Shown here: positions 1-12,200 of the stretch, in pieces | How the letters are laid out: every line of letters starts with the position of its first letter | Position numbering within the stretch: the first letter of the stretch is position 1 | Source of the DNA: Ficedula albicollis | Taxonomy: Eukaryota > Chordata > Aves > Passeriformes > Muscicapidae | Direction: 5' to 3' | NCBI RefSeq assembly: GCF_000247815.1 | Contig: NC_021684.1 | Span: forward strand, 5,963,814 to 6,027,813 | Length of the DNA stretch: 64,000 bases | Position numbers and translations under genes: made by a program | Notes under the pieces: model-generated | What the model was told of the DNA's origin: nothing | What the model saw: the letters and a program-made list of their open reading frames with translations, nothing else | Database searches by the model: none

Positions 1-97
1 TCCAGTTGCTTCTCACTTCTGCTTTAGGGCATGCTGTGGATTGGCAGCTCCTCCTTCCCTTTGTAGACAGACTTTTGTTTGTTACCTCCTTAAAATC

Positions 98-211
98 CTC
101 TCCCTTTTCCTTATTTCATTGTTCTTGCCTTTCAGATTGCTGTCTGCCATGAGCTCTCTCTCCCTTTTCCTTATTTCATTGCCTTTCAGATTGCTGTCTG
201 CCATGAGCTCT
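98..211 (+). repeat. Tandem duplication of a 3' splice site plus exon start
   Basis: Two direct copies, 98-157 (60 bp) and 158-211 (54 bp). Each holds a pyrimidine tract, a TTTCAG acceptor and the first 22 nt of PBRM1 coding exon w1. The first copy carries six extra bases (GTTCTT, 121-126). Acceptor AGs are at 134-135 and 188-189. Only the second copy continues into the full exon. Confidence 0.9.
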
Positions 212-287
212 ACAACACCATCAGAGACTACAAAGATGAGCAGGGCAGGCTCCTTTGTGAGCTCTTCATCAGGGCACCCAAGAGAAG
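190..287 (+). CDS. PBRM1: PBRM1 exon w1: start of bromodomain 1
   Basis: 98 nt, phase 0 in and phase 2 out, about residues 47-79. It encodes [11 protein letters not shown] through FIRAPKR, helix Z and the start of the ZA loop of bromodomain 1. The acceptor is TTTCAG at 184-189 and the donor is GTAAGA at 288. A partial upstream copy of this exon's start lies at 136-157 and may act as an alternative acceptor that adds 18 in-frame residues. Confidence 0.95.
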
Positions 288-3200
288 GTAAGACCACAGG
301 TCTGGTTAAACCTTGAACCTGAGATTTAAACAGGGAGAAGTGGAAATTAATAAATACTTCAGCATTAATTTGTGAAAAATCTAAGCTACATCTGTCACTG
401 TTTCACATCAGTGTTTGATCCAAGTGTTTGATGTAATCATTCAATGGGATGTGCTTACATTGGTGCTCTTTTTCAGGAAAAAAAAAAGGATACACTGAAT
501 TAATTTAAAATGTTTCTTGTGACACCTGCCTAAAACATCTATGCCTTTGATTATAAGATATTCTGTAGAAGTGGTGGGATGTAATAATAAGGACACAGCT
601 TGGGAAAGTTAATAGAAGTGACCCTTGAAAATGCAGAAGCTAAGAGGCTGAATTTGCTCTTTAATTCAGAAAATTGAGGGCAGTAACAGAACATACATGA
701 AGTGAGCTGACAGATAGAACACTGTCCAGATGTTCTAGCTGTAAAAAAGATGTATTGGAACTTTCTTTGGTTTGTTTAGTCATAAACATGCACAAGCTTT
801 GTGCTGTGGTTTGGGTTTTACTGCATGGAATATGATGCCTGTTTCTGTCATTGCAGAAATCAGCCAGATTATTATGAAGTGGTTTCTCAGCCAATTGATT
901 TAATGAAAATCCAACAAAAGCTGAAGATGGAGGAATATGATGATGTGAATGTGCTGACTGCTGATTTCCAGCTTCTCTTTAACAATGCAAAGGCTTACTA
1001 TAAGGTGAGTAAACTACATGTAAAGGCTCAAATCCATTGTAAAAAGAGTAGAGATGTTCAAATTCTGCCTTGGTTTGTCCAAAACCTCTTCAGTTTAACC
1101 TTTGGCAAGAGAACAGCACATATTGCAGTTATTTGTGTATATTTCCATATTTGCATTATATTTGCATATAATGTTGAGTGTGTCATTGTAAGATGTTCTA
1201 CTATAGCAGTTTTTCTGTGGAAAATTGTAAAATAATGTGGGAATGATCTTCATGTAGTTTTCCAAAAAAGATCAAAAGGAAAAATGGAGATAAATACTGA
1301 GAAAAATATTATTCTGTCAAAATCTTCTCATTTTACAACACCCTCTGTGTAACCCTTTGAAATGGAGAAAGATTTATTTTTTTTTTTCCTCACAGAAAGA
1401 AATGTTTATGGTAACTGCAAGTTTATCGGAGGAGTGTTTAATCTTTCTCTTCCATTTGCCACTTAATAAAGTAAAAAAAGGCACATTGACTCTCATGGTC
1501 AGTGATGATAGATGTGAATGTCATCAAGACAACCCCCATGGCAATTCCCCCAAACTGGGTGTGTGTTTTATTATGGCTATTAATGGGTTTTATTGCAGTT
1601 TTCATAAGGAAGTGGGGAAAAAAATGGGTTAATCTTGTTTAATGAAAGGCTATGTTAAATCCATAAACCAGTGAAATTGTATGTGGTGAATGAGATGATA
1701 CAGCAAATCTAAACTTGCTAATTAATATTGCCTTTCACATATCTTTGACTTTGGAGACAATCCAAATGATGCTTTCTGAATAACTCAGCCAGGGTAGCCA
1801 AGTGACATCTGGAAAGGCAGTGTTTGTTTTACTTGTGTGTGTGTAGTAGCTTCTTGAAAACAATCAGATTTATGGGTTAATGCATTTGCACGTTCTGCTT
1901 CCAGGAGGAGATGTACAAAGATTTCCAAATCCATTTTGTACTCCTGGAGCTTTGCAAGGCGCTCAGTGTGAAAACCCCACCATTAATGTATTTTTACATT
2001 AATGAGTGAGGGAAAAGGACCTGATGGCAGGAAAGAATGATTGGGGTTTTACAGAGTGTGTGCTGCCTTTGCCTATAGAATTGTGGGCTCAAAATTTAAC
2101 TGTGTCATAGAGACCTTGCATTAGACTAAAAATAGGTATCCATTATTCCAGCATGAAGGAATGTTGGCATTTCCAGAGAATTACGGAGCTGTGAGCTGGA
2201 TGTGTGGTACACAAACTTAATCTCTTCTTCTTTTCAACTTCTGCCTTTCCCGGGCAGCTCCATGGCATGGACAAACCAGGGCCAATGATTGATTGTCAAG
2301 GTCTTTATTCCAGCAGGTGCTTTATTGGCAGTGCTCCAGCAGAACAGCAGCTTTTGGAGTTTTTTTTGTATTTCTGGTCAAGTCTCTCACTCCTGAGCAT
2401 TAATTGCATTAATTGCATTAGTACAGAAGGAAGCAGATTTGTGGAGCAGGATACCCTTAAAAAATCTGCTCTTCATAAGCAGCACCTGGTCTAATGTGCT
2501 GAGAATATTTAAGCCTAATAAGGCAAAATTTGGAACAGTTCTCATGTTGGTTTCTCATTTGCATTACAAGCTGTCAGAGATTGAGAGACTGAAGTAAGAA
2601 GAGTGCAATCAGCAGTAATGAGGTGACATTATCAGCAGGAATACCTGGAGTAGAGCCTAAATGACAGAGGAAAGGGAAGGAAAAATATATGGGTGGAAAA
2701 GCTGTCTTTGTTCTGGGTAATGTTGATAGGCACATGCTTGTCTGCCACTATCAGCTCTGTATTAATAAAAGTGAATTTTCTAACTAATGCTACTACCTCT
2801 TCTAAAAGATGTATCTAGTGGTGTACCCAGGTGATTGCATGTTGTCAGGTTCTTTAACTGGGAATTTCCCAGTTAATGCTGACTGTAAACCATTGCAGTG
2901 CTTTCAAAGATATTTATTGGCATTCTTCTATAGAAGTTAATTTTCAAGTGCCATGCAATGACAGTAGTATTGGCTTAAATCGAATTTCTGGCATACTGAA
3001 ATTTAGTCTGTTTTAAATGCTGGTGTTGTACTTCAGCAAAACCTAATGATTTCTCCAGATTCATCTAATTGGCTTGTCCAAGCCTCAACCCAGCTGCTTT
3101 TATTGCTAAGTTTTTTAAAAGACTCGAATGCTTTCGAGTGATACATGTTATATTTTCTAATGCTTATTGTGATTCTTAATTCCTCTGTTAAAGAGCAAAT

Positions 3201-6200
3201 GAAGCAGGAATTTTCCAAGTTTTCTATTACTCATTTAATGTATTTAATACCTTTCAGCTAATAACTTGCAAAGGAGAATGCCCTGAATTTTGACTGGAAT
3301 GTTTGATTTGTTTTTGCAGCCAGATTCTCCTGAATATAAAGCTGCCTGCAAACTATGGGAGCTGTATTTGCGCACAAAAAATGAATTTGTTCAGAAAGGT
3401 GATGCTGAGGAGGATGATGATGATGAGGAAGGGCATGACAATCAAGCAAATTCTGAATTAGTAAGTGTGGGCATGACAGCTGCAGAAGGGGGAGGCTGTA
3501 ACTGTGGATGTCAGCTGACTCTGAGGGTGAAAAATCGAGCATTATTTTCATTGTTAAATTATGTTCCAAAGGGTATTTCTTACGCAAGTTCATTGGTCAG
3601 TCACTTCACAGCATTGTATGTGTCTCACTTTTGCCTAGCAAAAAAAAATGTTGTGAGGGTTTCTGACATGGGTAAAGCATGGTTCTGGTCTAGTTGGAAT
3701 AATATGAAGTGTGCTTGAATTCATGCCAACATTGAGGTTTGTTGCAAGTAAGATTCGTGTCTAATGTCAGCAGTTACCAGCAAGTGCCCCATTCAGTCAG
3801 TGCAGCTGTTCCTGGAGTGTTATAAGAGGAAATTTGGGCTAGCCTGGTTTTTGTGATGTTGGGATGCACATTTTCAGTAACTGTGGTGTGTGTCTGACAC
3901 ATCATTCAGTGTAAAGCTGAAATCAGAATTTTTTAGTGTACCTCTACCTACATAAACAATGTTGTCTTCAAAAGTTGCATCTGTATTTTGTAGCTGATTT
4001 TTTCTGCCTTTGAAGTGTAAATTCCTATATTTCAGTGCAACTTGAAGCGCTCCACTCTGGCTGCTATTAAAACTTTTTGTGATTTTTGTTTCCTACCTTA
4101 GTCATCTCCAGGTTACCTGAAGGAAATTCTGGAACAGCTTCTTGAAGCTGTAGCTGTTGCCACAAACCCCTCAGGACGCCTCATAAGTGAACTGTTTCAG
4201 AAACTTCCTTCTAAAGTGGTGAGTGTTTGAATGTAGGTTGTGTTCCAAGTTGGGAGCCTGGACATTTCTATAACTGATGTTATAGGCTGTGATGGCCATG
4301 CTCAGGGGGTGCAATTCTCTGTTTCTCCCTCATCAGTGGCAAACTCTGCCTGTTTATGCTGCTCTGTTACAGAACAGCGGTGTTCTGCTTTTGTGGTGAA
4401 AGTTTTAACCAGCAGAATAAATATTCTGAAAACCATCACCATGAATTTGGTTTTCAATCAGAGCTGATCACTTACGTCACTTTACTGATGAATTCCTTGT
4501 ATCTGCCTTATGACCTGGCTTATCTGGGTCAAAGCCTAGTGCCATATTTTGAGGCTTACACTGTTCTTATCTTCAGTTTATCTAATAGGTCATTCTGTGA
4601 GCTGTTAGAACAAAAGCTTGGTGACTGTTTATAGTAATACATTAATTATTTTTGTTTTCCAGCAATATCCAGATTATTATGCAATAATAAAGGAACCCAT
4701 AGATCTTAAAACTATTGCCCAAAGGATACAGGTATGAACATATTAGTGTGTTGGGGTACAGCCTTTTTTAACAGTAAGCATTCCAGAACTGTTAGAAGTC
4801 AGGATTTATGGTGGCAGGAAAGGCAGTGTGTTTTCCCCCTGCTATTAAAAAACCTGCACACTGTGGTGATTCAATGTTCTGTGCTGGGTTAGTGCTGCAG
4901 AAGTATCTGTGTGGAAGATCAAGATCACTTTACTGATGAATTCCTTGCATCTGCCTTATGACCTGGCTTATGTGGGTCGAAGCCTAGTGCCATATTTTGA
5001 GGCTCACACTGTTCTTATCTTCAGTTTATCTAATAGGTCATTCTGTGAGCTGTTAGAACAAAAGCTTGGTGACTGTTTATAGTAATACATTAATTATTTT
5101 TGTTTTCCAGCAATATCCAGATTATTATGCAATAATAAAGGAACCCATAGATCTTAAAACTATTGCCCAAAGGATACAGGTATGAACATATTAGTGTGTT
5201 GGGGTACAGCCTTTTTTAACAGTAAGCATTCCAGAACTGTTAGAAGTCAGGATTTATGGTGGCAGGAAAGGCAGTGTGTTTTCCCCCTGCTATTAAAAAA
5301 CCTGCACACTGTGGTGATTCAATGTTCTGTGCTGGGTTAGTGCTGCAGAAGTATCTGTGTGGAAGATCAAGCATTGTGAGCTGTGGAGTGCTGGCTTGGA
5401 GCCAGGATATCTCAGGTTCCTTGATGTTTAATGGCTTAAAGCAGTTCTTTGGCAAGTGCTGCTCGTGTAAAACATTGGAGTACTGAGGATTGGTTGTGTG
5501 TTATCATCACCTACTTCTGTTCTACTGCTATAAATAGATGTTTTGTACTGATGCATTTTTTATCTTGCTTCTCCAGTAATTTGAAATACTGTTCTGTAAT
5601 TCTAGCATTTTGTATAGTAGGGAGGGATGGGACACAGACTGATAGAGCTAGAGAATAAAATTAAAACAGCATTTTGTGAGAACTCTTCCAAACAAATGTA
5701 GTATGATCTATTAAGTGTTTTTTTCAGCCTTGGCGTTCATGAGCTTTATAAAGGCTTACCATATATGTATGTTACTGTCTTTGTCTGCTTACTTTTTCCA
5801 GATACTTCTCTGTTGTCTTCACAAATAAGTTGTTTTTCTATGAGCATTCCCTTTATTGAATACGAATTCCTTTGCTTTTCACTTTTGGCTTAGTTCTCAT
5901 GCTGTCTGATGGTTTCTGCTTTAACCAGTTGTGCTTCTTGTTGTATAGAATGGAACTTACAAAAGCATTCATGCCATGGCCAAGGACATAGATCTTCTGG
6001 CAAAGAATGCCAAAACCTACAATGAGCCTGGATCCCAAGTATTCAAGGTTAGTTTCAGTTGTTCACAGTGTGATTTGAGTTCAGATTTTCTTGCTGGTTG
6101 ATCCTGAAATAAGCCTTGAGCATAAAGCTCTCCAGACCCTGTTTGCCTTGTTTATTTAAATAGCTTTTAATGGGTTTTCTTTTTTATCTTGCTTTTAGTA

Positions 6201-9200
6201 GAATTGGGGTACAAAAATATCAAAAACTGAGCTTGAAGCTGCTCAGGTCTCCTATTCAGTTTTTTTCAGGCCACTGTAAAAACAGTGTGTGGGTGTATTT
6301 CAGGAAGACTTTGTTCCATGCTTCATTTCTCAGGCAAAATTGTTTTATATCTAAATGTAAAAACACCTTAATTTTTGTTTTAGATAGCTGGATATATCTG
6401 ATTACAATAATATTCACTTTCAACATTAAACAAAAAAAATCTTTTAATTGACAGGATGCAAATGCAATTAAAAAGATATTTAATATGAAAAAGGCTGAGA
6501 TTGAACACAGTGAGTTGGCCAAGTCAAGTCTCCGAATCAGGTACTGCAAATAGAGTTCTTTCTATATATAAAAGAGTTCTTTTTCATATAAAAACCTCTG
6601 TTGACATTCCCTTAATTGTTCTGTGGAGAGTATAGTGGGAAATAATGGCTTGAAAACTTAGATTAGTGTTGTTTTAAAAGTTGTACATTGGTTAAAGTAG
6701 TTTGTGAAAGAAAGCTTTTTTCATTGAAATGCTTCTGTTGTAAAATACTTTTGTGATGTACTTGATTATGAAAAATAGTGTCAGTTGATCTTTAATAAGT
6801 TATGGCCAACTCCACCACGTGTTTAAAAGTTAATAACAGAAAATGAATAGTGAGGAACAAGGTGCTTTGTTTTATTAAAAAGTGCTGGATATTCTTGAAC
6901 CTTGTTAGGAACTGGAACCAAAGGGCTCACAGGTAGGGGCAGAAACATAGGAGCAGAACCTTGGGCAAAAGATACTTAGAGGGAAGTCCACTCTTGCTTG
7001 AAAATCAATTTTAGCTATGTAAAGAGGCACAGGAATCTGAAGATCTGGATTTATTAATCAGTGAAGAAGAGATTTGGCCCTGAATATGCAGGTATAAAAC
7101 ACTTGATGAGAGTTTATTGTTCTATTTGTTTCATGGAATGATTTTTCTTAGGAAACAGCATTTTCTTCCTGTGAAAACCCATGGTTTATACAGAAGTGAT
7201 GCAGTCATTATAAATGTTTGTTAACTGAAATGCAATTAATTTTCTTCTCATATAAACATTTTATTTATGAGTAACACTCAAAAGTAGGTTTAGATATTAT
7301 TTGCCAATGTGTTGTTGCTGTGTCTTTTGTCCCCAAAAAATCAAGCCATGTCCTGCAAGCCATTCAAGGAGTTGGGAAATTCTTACAAGGTGGAATCTCT
7401 TTATATATTAGAGATGTTTACTGTTATGTGGTGCTAGGAATCCACTGTTGTCGTATCCTGCAAAGGTTTGTATGGTACAACTGGAAACACTGTCACTGCC
7501 TTACTTAACTGAAAGGTAGTTTAATTGTTTCTGTGTATATGGTGTCAGTGTTAAAAGTGTTGCCTAGGATTATTGTGTGAAAGAAGTGCAAGTTGATTGA
7601 GTCTTACTACTTGGTGTTTTGAGAAGTGTTTTCCTGGTTGGTTTGTTCAGTATCAGCATCCTCCTCATGACTGGGCGAATGATTGTTGAGGCATCTGGTT
7701 GGTTTGTTCAGTATCGGCATCTTCCTCATGACTGGGCGAATGATTGTTGAGGCATATAAAAATAAAAAGCAGAAATACTCTTTAAGTTGTAATTCCTGAC
7801 ACATAGGTGAATAATTTTCCTTCTTAAGAGTTAGTGTAATGCCAGAAGACTTTGTACATATGTGTTTGCTTTGCAGTAACCAGAATTATACAGAGGCATA
7901 GAGGTTTTCTATTTAAATTATTATTGTATTTTATTTTTCTTGCTGTGATGGTCATTGGTGGAGCTCAGGATGTCAGGATGTTTGTCATGTTTATTTCTGA
8001 GGCTCAATGGTTTTTCTTTAAAATAAAGCTGATTGTGTAAGAAGGGATGACAGATAAATCACACTGATATTTGTTAGCTGAATTCCTCTCTTGCACTGCC
8101 AACCCATTTCCACTTTTCAGCTGCCTTATTCTAGATGTTCTCTTGTGTATTGTGTTCTCAACAGACCTTCAAATCCTGAAGTCATCTATCAGAATCACTG
8201 ACAGCTCCCTTCTTTGTTTCTCTAACTTGGGGGAAAAAAAATAGTGCCTGAAGCAGGCTACAGTAATACTGGGCTGAATGCAGAAAAAATTGGGATAAGA
8301 GAAGTTTCATGAAAACCAAACCTTTCACCTGCTATTGTGTGTTTCACTGGTTGCTTTTTCTATTAAACCATTATTCGTTGTTTCTTTCTCAAGAATCTGC
8401 TTCACGGAATAATTTTTAAAATTTAAATTCTTAAATGTTTAATTGTCTTAAAGGGGAGTTCTAATTTACCTATTGCTGATGTGGGTAAAATTCCCTCATA
8501 AGTTCACTTCAAGTGCATTTTCTATGTTTTTCTTCTGAATTTACATCTGTTGGTTTTGTCATTGATGGCTCAAGCTCAAATCATCATAATGCTACTAACC
8601 TAAGCTTTGTATGTTGCCTCTGTGTCAAAAATCATATTTTTTATTGCCGAGCTCATCATCTTCTTTGCCATACTAAACTGCTCTTTGTTGGTGCATTTAA
8701 CTGTCCTCCCTTAAAGTGGCAAAACCGAATTGCTTGATAATATTCAACCAACTTGACAGTGACTTTAAATGTTGATAAAACATGACTGGACCTGTATGAT
8801 TTGCTTTATCTGGATGCTAAGGAACATTTTGTTGGCTGCTTTCACTGCTATTTAGGCTGAGCTGTGTGTACAGCTATCAGTGCTTGAGTTAAATGTTATT
8901 TTCCTCTGACTTTATAAATAAAATCCACATAAATACTAGGGCACTGAAAAGATGTCAGTATTACTTATCTTCTAGCTTCCAAACATCTGTCTCTGAACCT
9001 TTTGGCTGATCTATCAAAGTGATTCTGTAAAAAGCTTTTTTCTTGCTGTGTCTTTTCATGGGTTTAAGGTGGGCCTGTTTTTTTTCCCTCCCCCTTTCCT
9101 TGGCTTGCCTCTCCTGCCTTAAGGACTGCATCAAATTTGGCTGCTTCCAAGCTGACAGGTCCTTCCTCACAGGGTAAAGGCAGTGTTGGGGATGAGAGAA

Positions 9201-12200
9201 ATTCTTCTAACAAATATTACCGGTAAGTAAATTGTGCCCTTGGAGGAAAAGCTGGGTCGTCATCATTTGGAAATGCAAAGTTTTGTTTGATTTTCTTCCT
9301 CATACCTGCTGTGGTGCTGGGCTTTGGATTAGGATGAGATTATTGCTGATAACACACTGATACTGTTGTTATTGCTGAGTGAGAAGTGTGTGCAGTCCTT
9401 CTTACTGGCAGTGCTCTGTTGGGGGGGACAGCAGCTGACACTGGCAGCTCAGGGATGAAGCACCTGGGCTGCTCAGCAGTGCCTGGATGGTGCTGCTCAG
9501 GTGAGAACCTTGTGAAAGTGCATCATGCAGGTGCTCATGGACACAGGAGCTGGGCCACTGAACAGCAGCAGAGCAGCCAGGGCTGGGTCAGGATGCTGAG
9601 GCTGGAGTGGCTGGAGCTGCACTGGCAGTGGGAAGGTGAATTACAGCTCCAGGGACCCGTGGCACCTCACGCCATCAGGGAAGAGGTGCTACAAATGCAT
9701 GTTCTCATGATCCAGGTGTGGATTTGCACACCCTGTCAGTGGTATTGCAATAAAAATGACCCAGGTGAATGAAGATTTTTCTTTTTTTTCGGTGGAAAGA
9801 GCCAAAGCACAGCAAGGACAGAACCAGAAGTGGCTTCATCAGGCAGCAGCCCAGCACCACACACCAGCACTGCTGCCCTGGAGGGCTGCAGGGACAGATG
9901 GAGCCCAAAGTCATGGACTAAACGACTCAGTGGATGTTTTAGAGAGATGGCCCACAGACTAAGGAGATGATATCTGTGTGTTTGCATCAAAAGGCAGGAA
10001 AAGATGTACAGGAAAGTGTAGGGCCCAAGCATGCACTTAGTCCATCTGCTTTTCCCCAGTCTTCACTTGGCTCCTGGAGGACAAGGCTGAGCCCATTTCT
10101 GAAGAGCTTGTAAAAAGGCAGAGAATGTCAGGCATAGCTTTTATAGTGTTCCCCACGTTTGGGACAAAAGAGAGGGGAGCTGAAGAAGTCTTGTGGAGAC
10201 CAATGCCAGTTTATTCCAACTAAGAAGCATAGGAGGCTGATTCATGGATTCATGTGCAGGCACTTTGTGTTCTGAAAATGCCAAAGGTAGGGATGAGGGA
10301 ATGGGAGAAGATAGAATATACAGTTTTTAGTGCATTGAATTCCTTCCTGTAGACAAATCCCAATAAAACGGGATCAAACAACAAAAGTTATTAATTGGGA
10401 GAGGCTTATCATTCCCCTTCTCTTGCAACTAATCAAATACTCAAGTATGCAAAATAGGACAGAAGGTAGTAGGATGGAATTCAGTTTTCTGACTGTTGAA
10501 CCAGGTCACAAAATAGAACCATGGCTTGGCAAAAACTTCTCCTGTTAAGGTCTCCAGCCTTCTTTAGTCATGGCTGTGTTCCTGCTTGTGGAGTCATGAG
10601 CTTCACTTGTTTGCTCACATGTTCTGGGTGACTGTTAATGGTTAATGTGATAACCCTTTCCCTTTTTTTCATTTTAACTTTATCTTTTTTTTTTTTCAAT
10701 TTTAAAAATGTCTTTTCTTTTTCTCTTCCATAGTAACAAAAGATCAGCCCAAGGGGATCGTTTATCAGCAATAACCATGGCATTGCAATATGGATCAGAA
10801 AGCGATGAGGATGCAGCTTTGGCTGGTAGGAACTCTCAATAAAATGTTCACAATGAGCAAATCTGTAGAGCTCCTGATAAACTCTGATGCATTTATTTCA
10901 AAAATATTTTGCATTCATTGTGAAATTCCTTTGAATTTTACAGCTAGTGAGATAGGGTAGGCCAAACTTGCTGGCATACTTTGAGTTTTCTGTGTGTTTC
11001 CAAGTATACTTATACTTTAGGGAGCTGTTGCTTGGATTTATTCTTTTTAAGATGGAATAGAAGTGGAGATACTGGAGAAGACATTGGGTGCTCCATGCAG
11101 CAAAAGAGATTAGTAGTGATGGAATTCTTTATTTGTTTAATTTTTTGTTTACATTATTTCTTCATTGGTGTTTCAAGATGCATCTGTCCAATATGTATTA
11201 TTGGGGTGTTTATTTCTTACCTGGTAATTGAACTGTACTCCCCACAGTTTTCTAGTGGATGGGTATGTAGAATTTTTTTGATTTTAGCTCTTGCTGTAAG
11301 CAAAAGTATTTTGATTCCTCCTTAGCTCAGAGTTTGATTATTGTTTCAGAGCAGCTGTTTTCTGGGATGTGTGGGGAGTATTTGTTAGCTGGGTTTTGCT
11401 TGTTTCTTAACCGTTATTTTTTCCAAATTGCAATGCTGTAAAAATATGTAGCTTTTTATGTTTTAGTGATTTATATTGTTGGAGTGATGTAATAACTTTC
11501 AGGTGCCACCTTTGCTATGGACATTACTGTAGTTTTCATGGAACCTCTCTGTGTGTGTGTGGCTTTTGCCTTGCTGCTGTTGAAGCTCTCCTATCTTTAT
11601 TGCATTCACCTAAGAGGCAGTGTTATTTTTTTGGCAGACCTATCACCCCCTAAGATTTTCTCTGCTTCCAGTGTACTACTTGGACAAGCCTATGCTTTCA
11701 ATCTCTGGGTGAAAAGGGTTTTTCTTTAAACCAAGTGGTATTTTTATTAATTGCACTGCTGTCTCATTTTTTTTTTTCATTCCTGTAACGCTTGTTAAAA
11801 TAAATGAGAGCAGGACTGCATGACTGAACATTAATAGAACTCTCTCCTTCTTTAATCAGAGAACTGAGTCTTTATGAGCTTCTTTGATTGTAGCTGTTGC
11901 CTAAGCAATGGATAATATCAGTTTCCAGCTGAGAGTTTATCCTGAGAGCTGCAGATGGTGTTTTGGTGTGGTGGAGCACGTAGAACATTTCCAGCTCCAG
12001 TGTACAAGATTGAGCAGCTCCCTTGCTCCTCATTATAAGTCTATAGAGGCAGGCATAGGTGGTCATTAGGTATTGCTTGCATGTATTTAATTTTGTAAAC
12101 AAGAGTGTTTTGTTTTACTGTATCATTTAGAGATGATTTAAGACTGGATCTGCTTTTGGTTTTAGCAGTAGCCATCTTCATCTTCTTTGGGACCTCAAAG

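Larger units (their letters stand above)
4477..5372 (+). repeat. 448-bp tandem duplication containing a coding exon
   Basis: Direct copies at 4477-4924 and 4925-5372 with an exact 448-bp period. By eye there are only four mismatches, all within the first 90 bases of the unit. The remaining roughly 360 bp is identical, including a 69-nt PBRM1 exon and both of its splice sites. Confidence 0.95.

Noticed and set aside
41..316. 91-codon frame with a repeated [17 protein letters not shown] segment
   Set aside because: Wrong frame of exon w1 plus the duplicated splice-site segment.
9386..9772. 128-codon + strand frame after exon w8, Trp/Gln/Gly-rich
   Set aside because: GC-richer intronic DNA; no family recognised and reading phase is not compatible with the PBRM1 exon chain.
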